Part shown: positions 13,454-24,900 of the stretch, one piece after another
Layout of the letters: each line of letters starts with the position of its first letter
Numbering within the stretch: the first letter of the stretch is position 1
From: Symsagittifera roscoffensis
Taxonomy: Eukaryota; Xenacoelomorpha; Acoela; Convolutidae
Direction of reading: 5' to 3'
NCBI RefSeq assembly: GCF_963678635.1
Contig: NC_087068.1
Coordinates: 14,945,872-15,009,871 of the forward strand
DNA length: 64,000 nucleotides
Notes under the pieces: generated by a model
The model's database searches: none
The model's input: only the letters and a program-made list of their open reading frames with translations
What the model was told of the DNA's origin: nothing
Position numbers and translations under genes: made by a program

Positions 13454-14276
13454 ACTTCAAGTAATACTCAAATAGAAACCGAGGTAATACTAACAACTTG
13501 TAGTCAATAATCGATCAAGCAACGATGATGTATGAATATTCAGGAAATCAAGAAACTAGGTCGCTCTTTATTTGGTCAAAATATTCGTTAATAATGGATG
13601 TAACTGACAATTCAGCAGTTATAAAATAGTTCAACAAACAAGGAATTACATATTACAGAAGATTTGATTGTGAAGTTAAGTTGTGATGTTATAAAACTTA
13701 ATGAAGAACATTTGCAATTGGTGGTTTACAAATACAATACACCGAAGAAGGTCATTTGACAGCTAATCTACATTAAAATGAGGCCATTTCATGGCGCATT
13801 GTGTTTGATTCTCTGATTGACCTCAAGTCTTTGTGAAGGTAACCTGCTCTGTCATCAGAACAGAAAGCAGCACTTTAGATCATCTAATCTGAAACAAAAC
13901 AGTTATTACAATTTTTTCTGCAAACTAATCGCTGGTATTCAGATCATGCTGAGGATGCAGGTGCGTCGAGGGGTAGTGTCAAAAATCAAGCAAAGAAAAC
14001 TCGAATTGAAAATGAGCAGAGTATGTAGGGCATCTAGAATTAGCTCCATTTTCATTGAAGTTCATATCATTACGAGCCTGTTTCAAAGTACTAGCAAAAT
14101 CTGACGTACAATTGAATATGATAAGACAAATGAAATCATCTGATATTAAACAAAAATAACCAATAAACAAGAAAAGCGTCAATGAACTTAAGGAAACTGA
14201 AAAAAAAATGATTCTGATTTTTCAAAACTCGGGTTTTCTCAGAAAAATATCAAGATACATCTTTTTGATTTTCAAA

Positions 14277-14660
14277 ACATAGCCAAGAGAAAGTTGGAAA
14301 AGATTCATTGAACGCAAAAAGCTGACTTGTTCCTTTAAAAGAAATTCAAATTTCGAAGTTCAAAGCAAAAAATATATGGCCTTAAAGATCTTCAAATTTC
14401 AAGAACAATTCATGGCTCCTATTTTTCAAATAAAAATTAATTCTTGAGAAAAATGGATCATTAGGTAAAGTTTTTAATCCAGTAGAAAGCTGAAAAACAT
14501 CTTCCAAACTAGAAGCCGATCACGTTTTTCATGACCTTTAAACTATTGCTGTTCGATAGCGTAGTTTGCATTCCTTGTAACTTAAAAAGACTTTTTCTAA
14601 AAAAAAAAAATCATCAAGACCTAAGCTATTTTCATCGAATCTTAAAAACAACAAATTTGC
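14277..14660 (+). repeat. Interspersed repeat family R1, copy
   Basis: It opens with 'aacatagccaagagaaag' and 'cattgaacgca', then carries 'tggatcattagg', 'gatcacgtttttcatgacc', 'gctgttcgatagcg' and 'gtttgcattcctt'. Same orientation as all other copies. Confidence 0.6.
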
Positions 14661-14999
14661 CTGCTTCAAAAAGCAATATTATGATGCACGTTTTAAACGA
14701 ACGAGAAACACTAAAGGAAAAATCATATGTATTCCAACCACTGGTAGTGGCGAGAAATATTATCTCCGCGTGTGCTTAGTTTTTCCAACATCCGGTATCA
14801 TAGCTAATAATCAGAATCGTCCTAAATCGATCGACATTCCACTATCGAAAAAACTTTTCTGAGTTGAAAAAAAAAAACGGTTTGAAACACTAGTTTTTGA
14901 AGCTTCATTTTACGCCATTGAAAAATCAAAAAAGTCGAATATGACTATGCTCGTATTGTTATCCTCTTTTTTTCTCAATATACTAAGCAGAATAAAGTG

Positions 15000-15420
15000 C
15001 CAACAGAAAGTTGGAAAAATGTCAAGGAAAACAAGGATAGAAATGTAAAAATTTTTTTAATTTCAAATTTCAAACACAAAAATAAAAAGCCTCAAAGTTC
15101 CAGTACAAATTTAGAGTGAAAGTTTCGAGATGAAATCAACCCAATTTGGTGCAAGTAAATGATCGAGTAAATTTTATAGCATTGGGATATCTAAGAATTA
15201 AAAAATATTTCCGAAACTCGCCTGTTGCGCGACATTTGCAATTTCGTTAATTGGGCAACGCAGTTTCCCTTTCTTTCAGCAAATGATTTGAATTGAACTA
15301 AAAAAGAAGTCTAAACTCAAACAGCAAACAATCATATTTGGAGCGAACAAATTATACAAAAGAAAAATCCTGAAAGAAAAATCAACATAACCTAGATAAG
15401 TGTCACCACTACGTTCATTG
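15000..15420 (+). repeat. Interspersed repeat family R1, diverged copy
   Basis: It contains 'gccaacagaaagttggaaaa', then diverged versions of the family core around 15170-15310 ('aattgggcaacgcagtttcc', 'tgatttgaattgaact') and ends near 'cctagataagtgtc'. Same orientation as the other copies. Confidence 0.5.
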
Positions 15421-16321
15421 ACATAAAAGAAAAACTGAATACAGCATAAATTAAAAAAAATCGAACAGAACGGGCATTTTAAATGTAAAAATGCTCAACA
15501 TCTGTCAGTTGGTTGACAAAAGTACAGATTTGGAGATGACCACCAATGAAAAACACTTGCACTTGCAACTACAATGAAAGTTTTTTACAGCACAAGAAAA
15601 ATCAGTGATGTGGCAACTAAGCCAACAAACTTTGAGCTGAAACCAATGATACGAAAAAAGCGTTTTTAAATTGTTTTTAAATAAAAATTTTCATCTGACA
15701 ACTTGAAAACAACTGAGAAAATAGAATTTAATTACGATAAATAGACTTTAGATAACTTGCACTAGTTAAGCTACTGGTTAATAACTACACAACTCCAGAG
15801 TAACTAAACTAGACAACTTCATATTCATCGAACGAAAGCACTTAATTTAGTTGTTCATTCAATGCAGCAAAAAAGGAGCTGGAAAACTAAAACGATAGCC
15901 AACAGCATTCAACAATGAATTGAACTAAACCACACTTAACTTTCAGGTTTTTCTATTTTTAGGGTTTGAAAGATCCCTTGCGAATTCATTTTGACATTAT
16001 TTTCAATCAATAACGTTTAATTTGAAATTAACTTTTAACTAAGATTACTACTTAGAACTTTATGCGAACGCATAATCTGTTTTTGCGGACCATCAAAGCT
16101 GCAGAATCAATTCAACTTAAATAGAGTTTTTGAAGACTAGTTTGAATACGAGTGTTTGAGAACGTGATCGCTAGAATACAAGTCTCATTGCGATGGGCAA
16201 AATGAAGATGAGCAAAATGTATAAAGAAGTGAGCACCACGTTAACTAACTGAGTAACTGACTACGACTATACTCTACTGCATATTGCATCACAGTACCAC
16301 CAGTGAATGACACTTAAAGTT

Positions 16322-16470
16322 TCGAAGCCTTGGCTGAGTGGGTAAAGTCCGCGGCTCTTAACACAAGAGTTGAGGGTTCGAATCTTGTTTCGGTTCCGAA
16401 CGGATTGTCCCGTATGTCACCAACCCTATAAGTGAGTAGGGTCGCGGGGAAATAAAAGAACCTCAAGAAA
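16322..16470 (+). repeat. tRNA-derived SINE-like sequence
   Basis: It has an A-box-like TGGCTGAGTGGGTAAAG, an anticodon-arm-like hairpin (GCTCT / AGAGT) and a perfect B-box-like GGGTTCGAATC, followed by about 70 bases of non-tRNA sequence ending in 'ggggaaataaaag'. The loop lacks the invariant T33 and the ends do not form a good acceptor stem, so a SINE or tRNA pseudogene is more likely than a working tRNA. Confidence 0.5.
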
Positions 16471-16970
16471 CTCAATTTGCTGGTAAGTGATAACTAAGCA
16501 TTAATTTTCATGAGTTGCACACTTGAGAAATCTAAATTAGTGGCGGTACAATAAAACAAACCTCTACCTACACAATATTAACCCACTCCAAGGATAAGTT
16601 TAAGAAAACAGATCATTTCTCGAACTTAAAAGGAGGGTGCTAAATAGTGCAATTAAACCACCTCAGCGTTTTCGACAGAAAGCCCATTTAGTCATTAACT
16701 GGTTCAGCGATTTCGTAATAATTATTTTCAAAATATTCAAATATGGAGAGAGAAAGACAGAATTACATCATTTTATCATCATTGATAAGCATTATAAAAT
16801 AGGAGCAATGAATAGGCACATAAAAAGAAGCCTTTTCTTGTTTATCTACTTTCGATCTTAAAACACAAGTATTTAAATAGAATTCATTTCTTTCTAAGCG
16901 TCACTTGACATTGCTGTTTGCTTCAAAAAATGGGCATGGCAGGGCAGTCAGTTGTAGTTGCTGTGTTTCT

Positions 16971-19900
16971 TCATATTTCGAGGGGCGTGACCAAGGGTTC
17001 GTTGTGTTTTACTTTGATCTCGATGTAAGCTTCTTCGAATTGCGTCAGAATTTCATTCATCATCCTGTAAACATTTAAATTATCGCGGTCTGCAAAACTG
17101 AGTAACTGCCAAATGCAGTCTTATCTTTGTGTTTGGGCAGATTAGAGTAACTTAGACGGAAGCAAAATGTCTTTGAAAACCAACGAGAGAAAATGAAAAA
17201 TGATTCAACCATAAAAACTAGCCATGAACATAGCCAACAGAAAGCCAATGAACGCAGCAAATGAACATTTTTTTTTTTCGAATTTCAAAGAAAAAATTGG
17301 AGGCCCGAAAGCTCTTTGAACTTCTAAATCTTTTTATGATTGACACTTTTTTAATGAAATTTACCCACTTTGAAAAAACTGGATCAATAGCTAAAATTTA
17401 TATTAAATTCCATTTTCGAAATTAGAAGTCGATCAAGTTTTTCGTTACCTTTACACTTTTGCTGTTCGATATTGAAATTTGCTTTCCTTTTAACAAATGA
17501 AATGAACTGAGCTAGGAAATCAAAAGATAAACCACGAAAAAGTAAAATTGAGCCTGACAAACTCAAACTTTCCAGAAAAAACTTTAAAAAGCATCGCGAC
17601 CTATATAAAGCTAAGTCTGAACTATATAAGCCGATAATAAACGGTACGAGATAATATAAATTCAATTACAAAAAAACTGAAAAAACAGTAACCAGGCCAA
17701 AAACCACGAACACAAAAAAACTGAAAAAACAGTAACTAGGCCGAAAACCACGAACACAAAAAAAACTTTAAAAAAACGGTAACAAGGCCGAAAACCACGA
17801 ACAAAAAAATTGAAAAACATTAACCCTAGAAACCGTCTACACCTATTAAATACCTAAATAACGACCAGGCACTACGACCAGGAGATTTTGGACCCTGTCC
17901 TCGCATCTGCGCTTCGAGCCCTTGGCAATTTGCTAACAATAGCCACAAATAAAGCAGCTACATAAGCAATCATTTAGAATATAACAAACTAACTTTGCAC
18001 GTAAAAAATTGGAAAGCATAAGCCAAATTATGTATAAAAATATGCATTTCAAAAATAATGCGAGATATATGGAGCCTTATTTTTGAATTTTTGTACTGTT
18101 GTTTAAAACAAATAACTTTTTATGGTTCCTTAGGAAGAAAAATGAGTCAACTGTGTTAACTTATTACTAATCGGATATCAAAGAACTGGATCAATAGATT
18201 TTTACTTTGCTGGGAAATCTGAAAATTAAATTCCACTTCCGAAACTAAAACTCGATCACGTTTTCTGGGACGTTTGCACTTTTCCTTTTCGATTTGCCTT
18301 TCTTTTAACGAAAGAGTTGAACTGAACTTGAAAAGAAAACAAAGCCAAACCCTTAAAAACTAAAATTGAGTTTGAATAACTTTTAATTATTTTCCTGAAA
18401 AAAAAAAGAAAAAATCATCGCGACTATATAAGAGTCTGATGTATGTTTATATACTCTTTACAAAAAGTTGTCAATCAAGCCAAAACACGGTTTTCGTTAA
18501 AAACTGAAACAAAGCCAACGGATGGTTGGAAAAGTGTGGAAGAAAACCGAAAAAAAAACTTTCCACTTAATTTGAACATTCTTTAATTTTCAAATTTTGG
18601 AGAGAAATATAAATCACGTTAAAGCTCTTTTGAATTTCTACGGTCAGTTATGATTTGAATTTTTTCCATAAAACCTAACCAATTTAGAGACAACTGTGTC
18701 TATTTTACTATTTCGCTGAGAAATCAGAAAATTCCTTTCAGTAATTAATTACGCTTTCGAAACAAAGTAATTTTTTGGGCCATTTACACTTTTGTTATTG
18801 GAGACCGCTTTTTGCCTTGCTTTTATCAAATGAGTTTGAATAGAACTTGAGAACAAATCAAAAGACGAACCGCGAAAAATCAGACTTGAACGTGCACAAT
18901 TTTCAAGACTTTTTCTGTAAAAAAAAACGAACAAAAAAAACACCAGACCTTAATAAGTAATAAAACCTAAATAAGTAATACACTAAATAACCGCGAAACA
19001 TTTTGAACCAACTCACAGCACTTCCTGTGGATTGACATGTGGCAACATCTGGAAGTTAGCATCTGACGATAGAGCCATTTTGGGTAAGCTGCCTGCCCCT
19101 CCACTACTTCCACTTGACCCCCCATCCGGAGAGTATCTGTGGGGGGAGTGAGACTTGTTGTGCTCGTGGGCCATAGCCTGCAGTTTGGACTGGTAAGCAG
19201 TGCCTCTGTCCACTAGCTCGGACACATTTCCAGACCTCTGGTCAACTGCCATCACGTCAATGATCTGAAACAGCGAATCGTTTTAAATGTGAAAGATGAT
19301 TGGAGCTGGGATAACTGTGACTCGATACTCAATTCCATTTTTAAAACAAGTTGATATAGCTACTCGAGAATTTGAAACGGATTGCAGTCTTCTTTTAATT
19401 CTTATGGCTATAAGTAGGTTTAAAATAGTACATTTTATCAGGGACACAGATTAACATCATAAAATCATTTCAAACGGCTAAATTGATTTTCCGAGCACTC
19501 CCAAAAAAAACAATATAATGACCCTATTTAGTCAAAATTTTCTGATCAACCGTACAATTCCCTCCCCACCCCCGCCAAATAGATTTAGGGGGAGAAAATA
19601 TAGATTTTCCATGAACTAACTTTGAGAATAGCCTAGAATTATTCAAAATTAACCGTTTTACTGAAAAAAAAATTGGATTAAAACATTAATCTAAGCAATT
19701 AACAGTATACAAATGCGATCCCGCATGCAAAAAAATTTGAATCAATTTTATTTGCTCGATTGCATGAAATGCATATTTTATACATAATCAATTTTCAGAT
19801 TTAATAGATTTAATGCATGCTTGGGGAGTACATTCTACGGTAGGTCACTAAGAGGGGGGGGGGGGGGGGGGGATTGTACGGTTGATCAAAAATTTTGCTA

Positions 19901-20460
19901 GTCAAACAACTTTTTGAAGAAAAAAAAACAGGCAAAAGAACTTTTTTGGGCATTTTTGGAATGTTGTTTCGACCAAAAAAACGCACATCCCCTCATGACG
20001 TGCGCTACCCTTCAAATTAGCTGTCGCTTCGCCTCGAAACTAGAATACAAATAATTTGGTCAGTCAGCAGAAAATTCTTGTCGTTAATGAGGTCAAATTC
20101 CTGCCCCATCCTAAATCCGCCTCTGAATGTTATATTACCCTCGATCTACCAGATGCCATTCTGACATATCAAATATATGGCATTTCAGATTTCAGAAAGC
20201 TCAAACAAAATTACCTTTTCCTGTTATTTTCTGGCAAAAGTGACCTTCAGACTTACCTGTGTCTGTGTATCATCTATAATCTTCGTGTACACTGCTCTTT
20301 CATCAGCATCTTTACTCGAGTCCAGAGTGCCATTTGGCACCGACCGGCCCCCTCCCAGGGTTCCATTGGGGGTGCCTCCCCCCGGCAACAGGGGCGCGTC
20401 TGAGTCGGCCATGCTCAGATACGACTGGCTTTTGTTCAGTTTCGGACAACACGCTCCCAT
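16971..20460 (-). CDS. LAMTOR1: LAMTOR1 (p18), Ragulator membrane anchor
   Basis: LAMTOR1 anchors the Ragulator complex to the lysosome surface, where it recruits Rag GTPases and mTORC1. Exons are 20460-20257, 19264-19017 and 17064-16971; junctions are phase 0 and phase 2, and the product is 181 aa. The N-terminus MGACC fits the family's N-myristoylated glycine with adjacent palmitoylated cysteines, which fixes the start at 20460 although the frame is open upstream. Residues 53-85 (DERAVYTKIIDDTQ..., then IIDVMAVDQ) align with human [23 protein letters not shown], and GTAYQSKLQAMA aligns with RQYSTRLAVLS. The 30-residue last exon (MMNEILTQFEEAY...NEPLVTPLEI) matches the conserved C-terminal helix and tail. 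A Ser/Gly-rich insert of about 30 residues lies in the middle. Introns carry R1 repeats and a foldback element. Confidence 0.88.
17215..17660 (+). repeat. Interspersed repeat family R1, copy
   Basis: Landmarks are 'aacatagccaacagaaagcc', 'ggatcaatagctaaaattta', 'gaaattagaagtcgatcaag', 'gctgttcgatattg', 'gctttccttttaacaaatga' and 'tcgcgacctatataa'. It lies in the second LAMTOR1 intron. Confidence 0.6.
17671..17826. repeat. Tandem repeat, ~44-bp unit x3.5
   Basis: Three full units and one partial unit follow the pattern 'aaaaaactgaaaaaacagta' then 'accaggccaaaaaccacgaa' with small differences. Just after it (about 17865-17935) is a degraded copy of the tRNA-like module P of the 8-12 kb array. 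Both lie in LAMTOR1 intron 2. Confidence 0.65.
18180..18450 (+). repeat. Interspersed repeat family R1, 5'-shortened copy
   Basis: Landmarks are 'actggatcaatag', 'ctcgatcacgttttctggga', 'gatttgcctttcttttaacg', 'gttgaactgaact' and 'catcgcgactatata'. It lies in LAMTOR1 intron 2, directly before another copy in the same orientation. Confidence 0.55.
18500..18970 (+). repeat. Interspersed repeat family R1, copy
   Basis: It begins 'agccaacggatggttggaaa', continues with the family core around 18690-18860 ('tttgccttgcttttatcaaa'), and ends near 'accttaataagtaataaaac'. It abuts exon 2 of LAMTOR1. Confidence 0.5.
19500..19920. repeat. Foldback element with C-run / G-run ends
   Basis: The left block 'ctgatcaaccgtacaatt' followed by a C-rich tract (about 19540-19580) is the reverse complement of the right block, a run of about 20 G followed by 'attgtacggttgatca' (about 19855-19890). 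About 270 AT-rich bases lie between. No coding capacity. It lies in LAMTOR1 intron 1. Confidence 0.6.
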
Positions 20461-21981
20461 TGTGTACTGAGCCGGATCGAATAGTTTGGATTTCAAAATT
20501 GAATTAGGTCATATATAAACGTTTCTGAAAAGCAATGTAAATCATTTATGAGATTTTTCTGAAAATAACTTAAATCATTTATGACTCGAATCGCCGAAAG
20601 CAAAAAACATTTAAGGTGCCTAAAATGTCATCAATTTTATTTTTCGTTAAATAATTTTTCAAAGCTTTACTCCTTTGTCAGTATTTTTGTTTCGTTTGTA
20701 TCATTATAAGATGCCACGAAGCTCCAATAAAATCCAGCGAATACTACTCTTAATTCATAAAACTACAGCTACAAGTTTTCCTCTGCCTTAAATTTGTATT
20801 TGCACTTTCACTTGAAAGACGAAGAAGAATTAAAAGCAGTAAATTTATCACTCGAAACCTTGAATGAGTTTACTATTTCGGCACAAAACACCTTTACAGA
20901 TTCATAAATATATTCAGTAGGTACTTAATCATTGTAAGTTTTATCAGTACAACACATTGTTTATATCGTTTTCGGTAACCAAATAAACATCAACAAATTT
21001 GAATAAGGACAAGCGGTTGCTGTAAGCGAGCACAGAATATTCTGATCTCACTGATTTAAAAACAAATTCAAAATAAAGAAAGTTTGAAAATAAACAATCC
21101 AATTTTTTGTTCTTTTTTGTTTAAATTACGTGTTACTTTTTTTTGGAAAAGAAAATTGAAATAAGTGAAAAACTGCAAGAATGAGTGGTAATAATAGCTA
21201 AAATAACTTTCATGTTGTAGAATAATTAAAATGAAAGTTCATTTTCTCATTGTGTATCATTCGAAAATTTCGTGCCACCCAGTTTGAAAAATGGAAAACT
21301 TCAGACCAGTTTTTCTCAACAGTAAGAGAAATTTGAAGTTTTTAACCGGATTTTTAATCAGCTCATATGGCTTTAATATGAGCTTTCTTCGAGGTAGTCA
21401 AAATGGGACGAAAAAAAACAGTGCTGATTTGAATTATCCGGACAAAACGCTTTAAAATTGAAAATTAAAACGCGGTTTTCTCAAATTGGGTTGACTTAAG
21501 GTTAAAAAGGATGAAGAAAAAATTTTCTCAGCATTTTAGCAGAATTAATCTGGTGCACTCATTATGGTGCAATGATCATTTTTGGTTTTTTAGTAAATCA
21601 AATATTACACCAAAACTACCGAGTCAATCATGGACATATTTATATCAAACTCTTACGTAGCCCAACAGAGTTTAAGAAATTTACCGGATAATTTGAATAC
21701 GCACTGCACTTCGTTCCTTTTTTTGTGAAGTGGGCGGAACAATAATTTTTTTGAAGCTGCAAAACTTTCCTTTGAGCTTTAACTTAGTTAATATTTTTAA
21801 TATTTGTCAATTAAAAAACGATACAATTCCAAAAAACCATCAGTGTCAGATTTATTACTCAGAATTTTACCAGATCAGAGCTATTATTTGAAAATTATCA
21901 GCATGTTTCTTCTGCTAGTATGAAACGTTTAACTAATTTGTCATCTGTAGTTCCTTTTCTATCTAATCAACAGTCTACTGT
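20461..21981. other. LAMTOR1-SPT6 intergenic region
   Basis: About 1.5 kb of AT-rich sequence without a recognisable exon or clear repeat. It must contain the LAMTOR1 promoter and the SPT6 3' end. Confidence 0.5.
21851..21856 (-). promoter_or_regulatory. Candidate SPT6 polyadenylation signal
   Basis: AATAAA on the minus strand, about 125 bases beyond the SPT6 stop codon. It is the first such hexamer seen downstream. The cleavage site is not determined. Confidence 0.45.
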
Positions 21982-24900
21982 CTATGAGTATGTAGATTGG
22001 GGGACTTGGTGATTGTGGTGTGATCTACTCGGAGTGTGAGACCCATAGTGGGAAGGAGTGTTCGACCCCCCGGCTCCTGACATGTAGTTAGGTCTGCTGT
22101 GGTGTGATTGGCTGCCGAGAGGGGGCGAAATTGAGGAAGATCTCTGATTGGATCCCTGAAAAATCGAATTGCCTAATAATATTCTGCACGATCAGATTCT
22201 AAATACTATTCTAAGGCGCTAAATAAACATTAAGGCTATCTTGAGAACATAAGGACAAACTCATCAATACATGGACCAATATAATGCAAAAGCAACAAAG
22301 AGGCGAAGCCATGCCTCGCACCACTTGCGACGCAACACAAATATAGCACGACAAATTAACCGAGAGAAATTGAGACACAAGCCGCAAAAAAATCTGAAAT
22401 TGTTATGAGAAAAATGTCGAAACTAATCTACCAAAAAATTCAGATCTTTGTCTTGATTCTGTCATGAATAAAGTTCCTCTCAAGAAAAACATGTCAAGTA
22501 AGACAACTTAATGGCAAATTGGCATCCAAACAAAACTTGACACAGAGAGACGAAGCCTCAAATTCGCAATCAAGAGCGAGAAATCGACAAGCATTCAGGA
22601 GATTTATAATGCACAGGTTTTGCATGAGAAAATTGTAGTAAACTAAAGGCAAACACATTAAACGAAAAAAGATACATCGTACTATCACGCTACGCTACGC
22701 TCGCGTAAAAAGCAGTAACAACGCCGACAATTCTGGAGCAGACACTTCGAGCCGACAAAAATGTTTTCATGAAACAAACTCGTAAGCTCAAAAAAGTTCA
22801 GAAGTCCCTCTCGAATTAATTAGGAAAAAAAAACTTTCTAGCTCATCAAACGGCTCAAAATTAGAGCGCTTGGCCGATATGCTAAGACGAAACAGTTTTT
22901 TGCCGAGTTAAGAGGAAAAAATATATAAAAACAAAAACTGATACTGAAACTGGAGATAGTAAATTTAAAACAGCATGAAACCTAACCAACTGACAGTTGG
23001 ACTGAATCAAAAACGCAAGAAAGGAAACAGAAAAAATATATACTTATTGTTTGAAACATAGCCAACATACCGTTTGAAAAAGTCAATGAAGAAAGTTAAG
23101 TAAGCAGATAAAAAATTTGGACTGGATTTTTAGAGAAACAAAATAGATGGCCTGAAAGCTCAATGAATTTCGCGAAAAATTTAGGTTTGACACTTTATTG
23201 ATTAAATTAACCCAATTTGAGAAAACTGGATCAATAGTTAAAACTTTTACTTGGCTGAGTAGCCTGGTAATTAAACTCAAATTTTCGAAATTAGAAGTCA
23301 TTCACGTTTTCCATGAACTTTACATTTGTGCTGTTCGATACTGAGGTTTGCTTTCCTAACTTTAAAAAAAATTAAAAGTCAAACCGCGAAACATCAAAAT
23401 TGAGCGTGAACAAAATTTTTTCCTGAAAAAAAAAACACAAAAAATTACCAAGACTTATCTAAAGGTACTCACTACGCTCATTACTCTTTTGAAAACAAAA
23501 CAAATTTTGACAGGGCTAAGCTACAATTCGCAAACACAAGCGAATAAACGGCAAAAAATATATACTTCAAAAAAGGCAAAAACAAAGTGAAATACAAAAT
23601 AGAGGTAAACATGACACTCTGCAAGTGTAAATAGAACATGCATTTAAAATGCATGCCTGCTCAAACTTTGCATGCTAGTTGGCTAAAGTTTGGACATGAA
23701 GATGACCACGAAAGTATGGAAAAAACTCAGTTTTAAAAAAATGTATCCATATTACTCACCAAATCATACTGTGTATTGTATCTTGGCGTCATTTGACGAC
23801 CATAGTCAGCGTGGGGCCTCGAACTACCTGGCACACGACTTGTTTGATTCAGACCCAGCCCATAATCAGCTGCTGCTATTGAAGATTGCAACTGCTGGGG
23901 CGGTCTGGCGTCAGGTCTTGGATCTCGAAAATGGACTTTGAACCAGCCCAAAAGCTTGTTCAAATTGTCAAACACTTTATTGCGATATTTAAAGCCGTTA
24001 GGGTTAATCGAGATGTACTCCCAAATTACCGACTGTCGAGGCAAGTAAACAATATAAAAGCATCCAGGCCTCTTGATACATGCAGTCAGGAAATACGGAA
24101 TTTTGGAGGGATTTGCCATTTTCTGCTGCAAAAGATCTCGCTCTATAATAGTTCTATCATTTGTTGGTTTGAAGTAGTACTTGTAGGTTGATATTTCTCG
24201 CACCAACAGTGCCATTGGTTTTATGTAGGTTGCAATTACTTCATCCAAGTCCTCAAACTCCTGTCCATTAATGACGAGGGTCTTGCCGAGGGAGAAACTG
24301 TTTTCCTGCTGCTGCTCCTCGATTGAAATGTGCTGATAGATATCTTCCTCCACTTTCCAAGTGCACGTCAAGTGTCCAGGACCTAGACAAGAAACTGTAT
24401 ATAATGACTCTATAATATGAATTTGCCACCACACAGTGTGAGTTTTAAACGGACAGCTACCGCAGAAACGCAAAATTTTGCCGCATTTGGTTTTTGTAAC
24501 AGGTCTCTACGTCAAAATCATTATCTTCAATCGAGGAATTTTCATACCCTTTTGGTGTATTCAAACGAGCTTACGCGTTCATTAATCGAAGTTCAATAGT
24601 CACACCAATTCAGCGCACTGACGAATCTTTCTGCACACGACAGAGATCGTTTTGATGAAAATCAAGCTTCAGCATTATTAAAACATAGCCAAGAGAAAGT
24701 TGGAATAGAGTCAATGAACGCAAGTAAACAAAAATAAAAAACACTGCCTTGTTTTTTGAAAACTTTCTAATTTTCAAGAAAAAAATAGATAGCCTCAAAG
24801 CTCTCCGAACTTCTAGAACAATTTATGATTGACAAATCAATAGAACTTGCTCAATAGGTAAAATTTTTATGCGGCTGGGAAATTTGAAAATTAATTTCCA

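Larger units (their letters stand above)
13454..16970. other. Spinster-LAMTOR1 intergenic region
   Basis: No exon was recognised. The Spinster 5' leader and promoter must lie just above 13453, but no clear core promoter motif is visible. The region holds R1-family copies (14277-14660 and 15000-15420) and a tRNA-derived SINE-like sequence (16322-16470). I could not find a convincing AATAAA for LAMTOR1 just below 16971. Confidence 0.5.

Noticed and set aside
16325-16400. Functional tRNA gene
   Set aside because: Loop and acceptor stem are not canonical; better explained as a SINE head or pseudogene.
23733-24473. Separate SH2-domain gene
   Set aside because: The sequence is exon 9 of SPT6; its phase and homology join exactly to exon 8 across the 6.3 kb intron.
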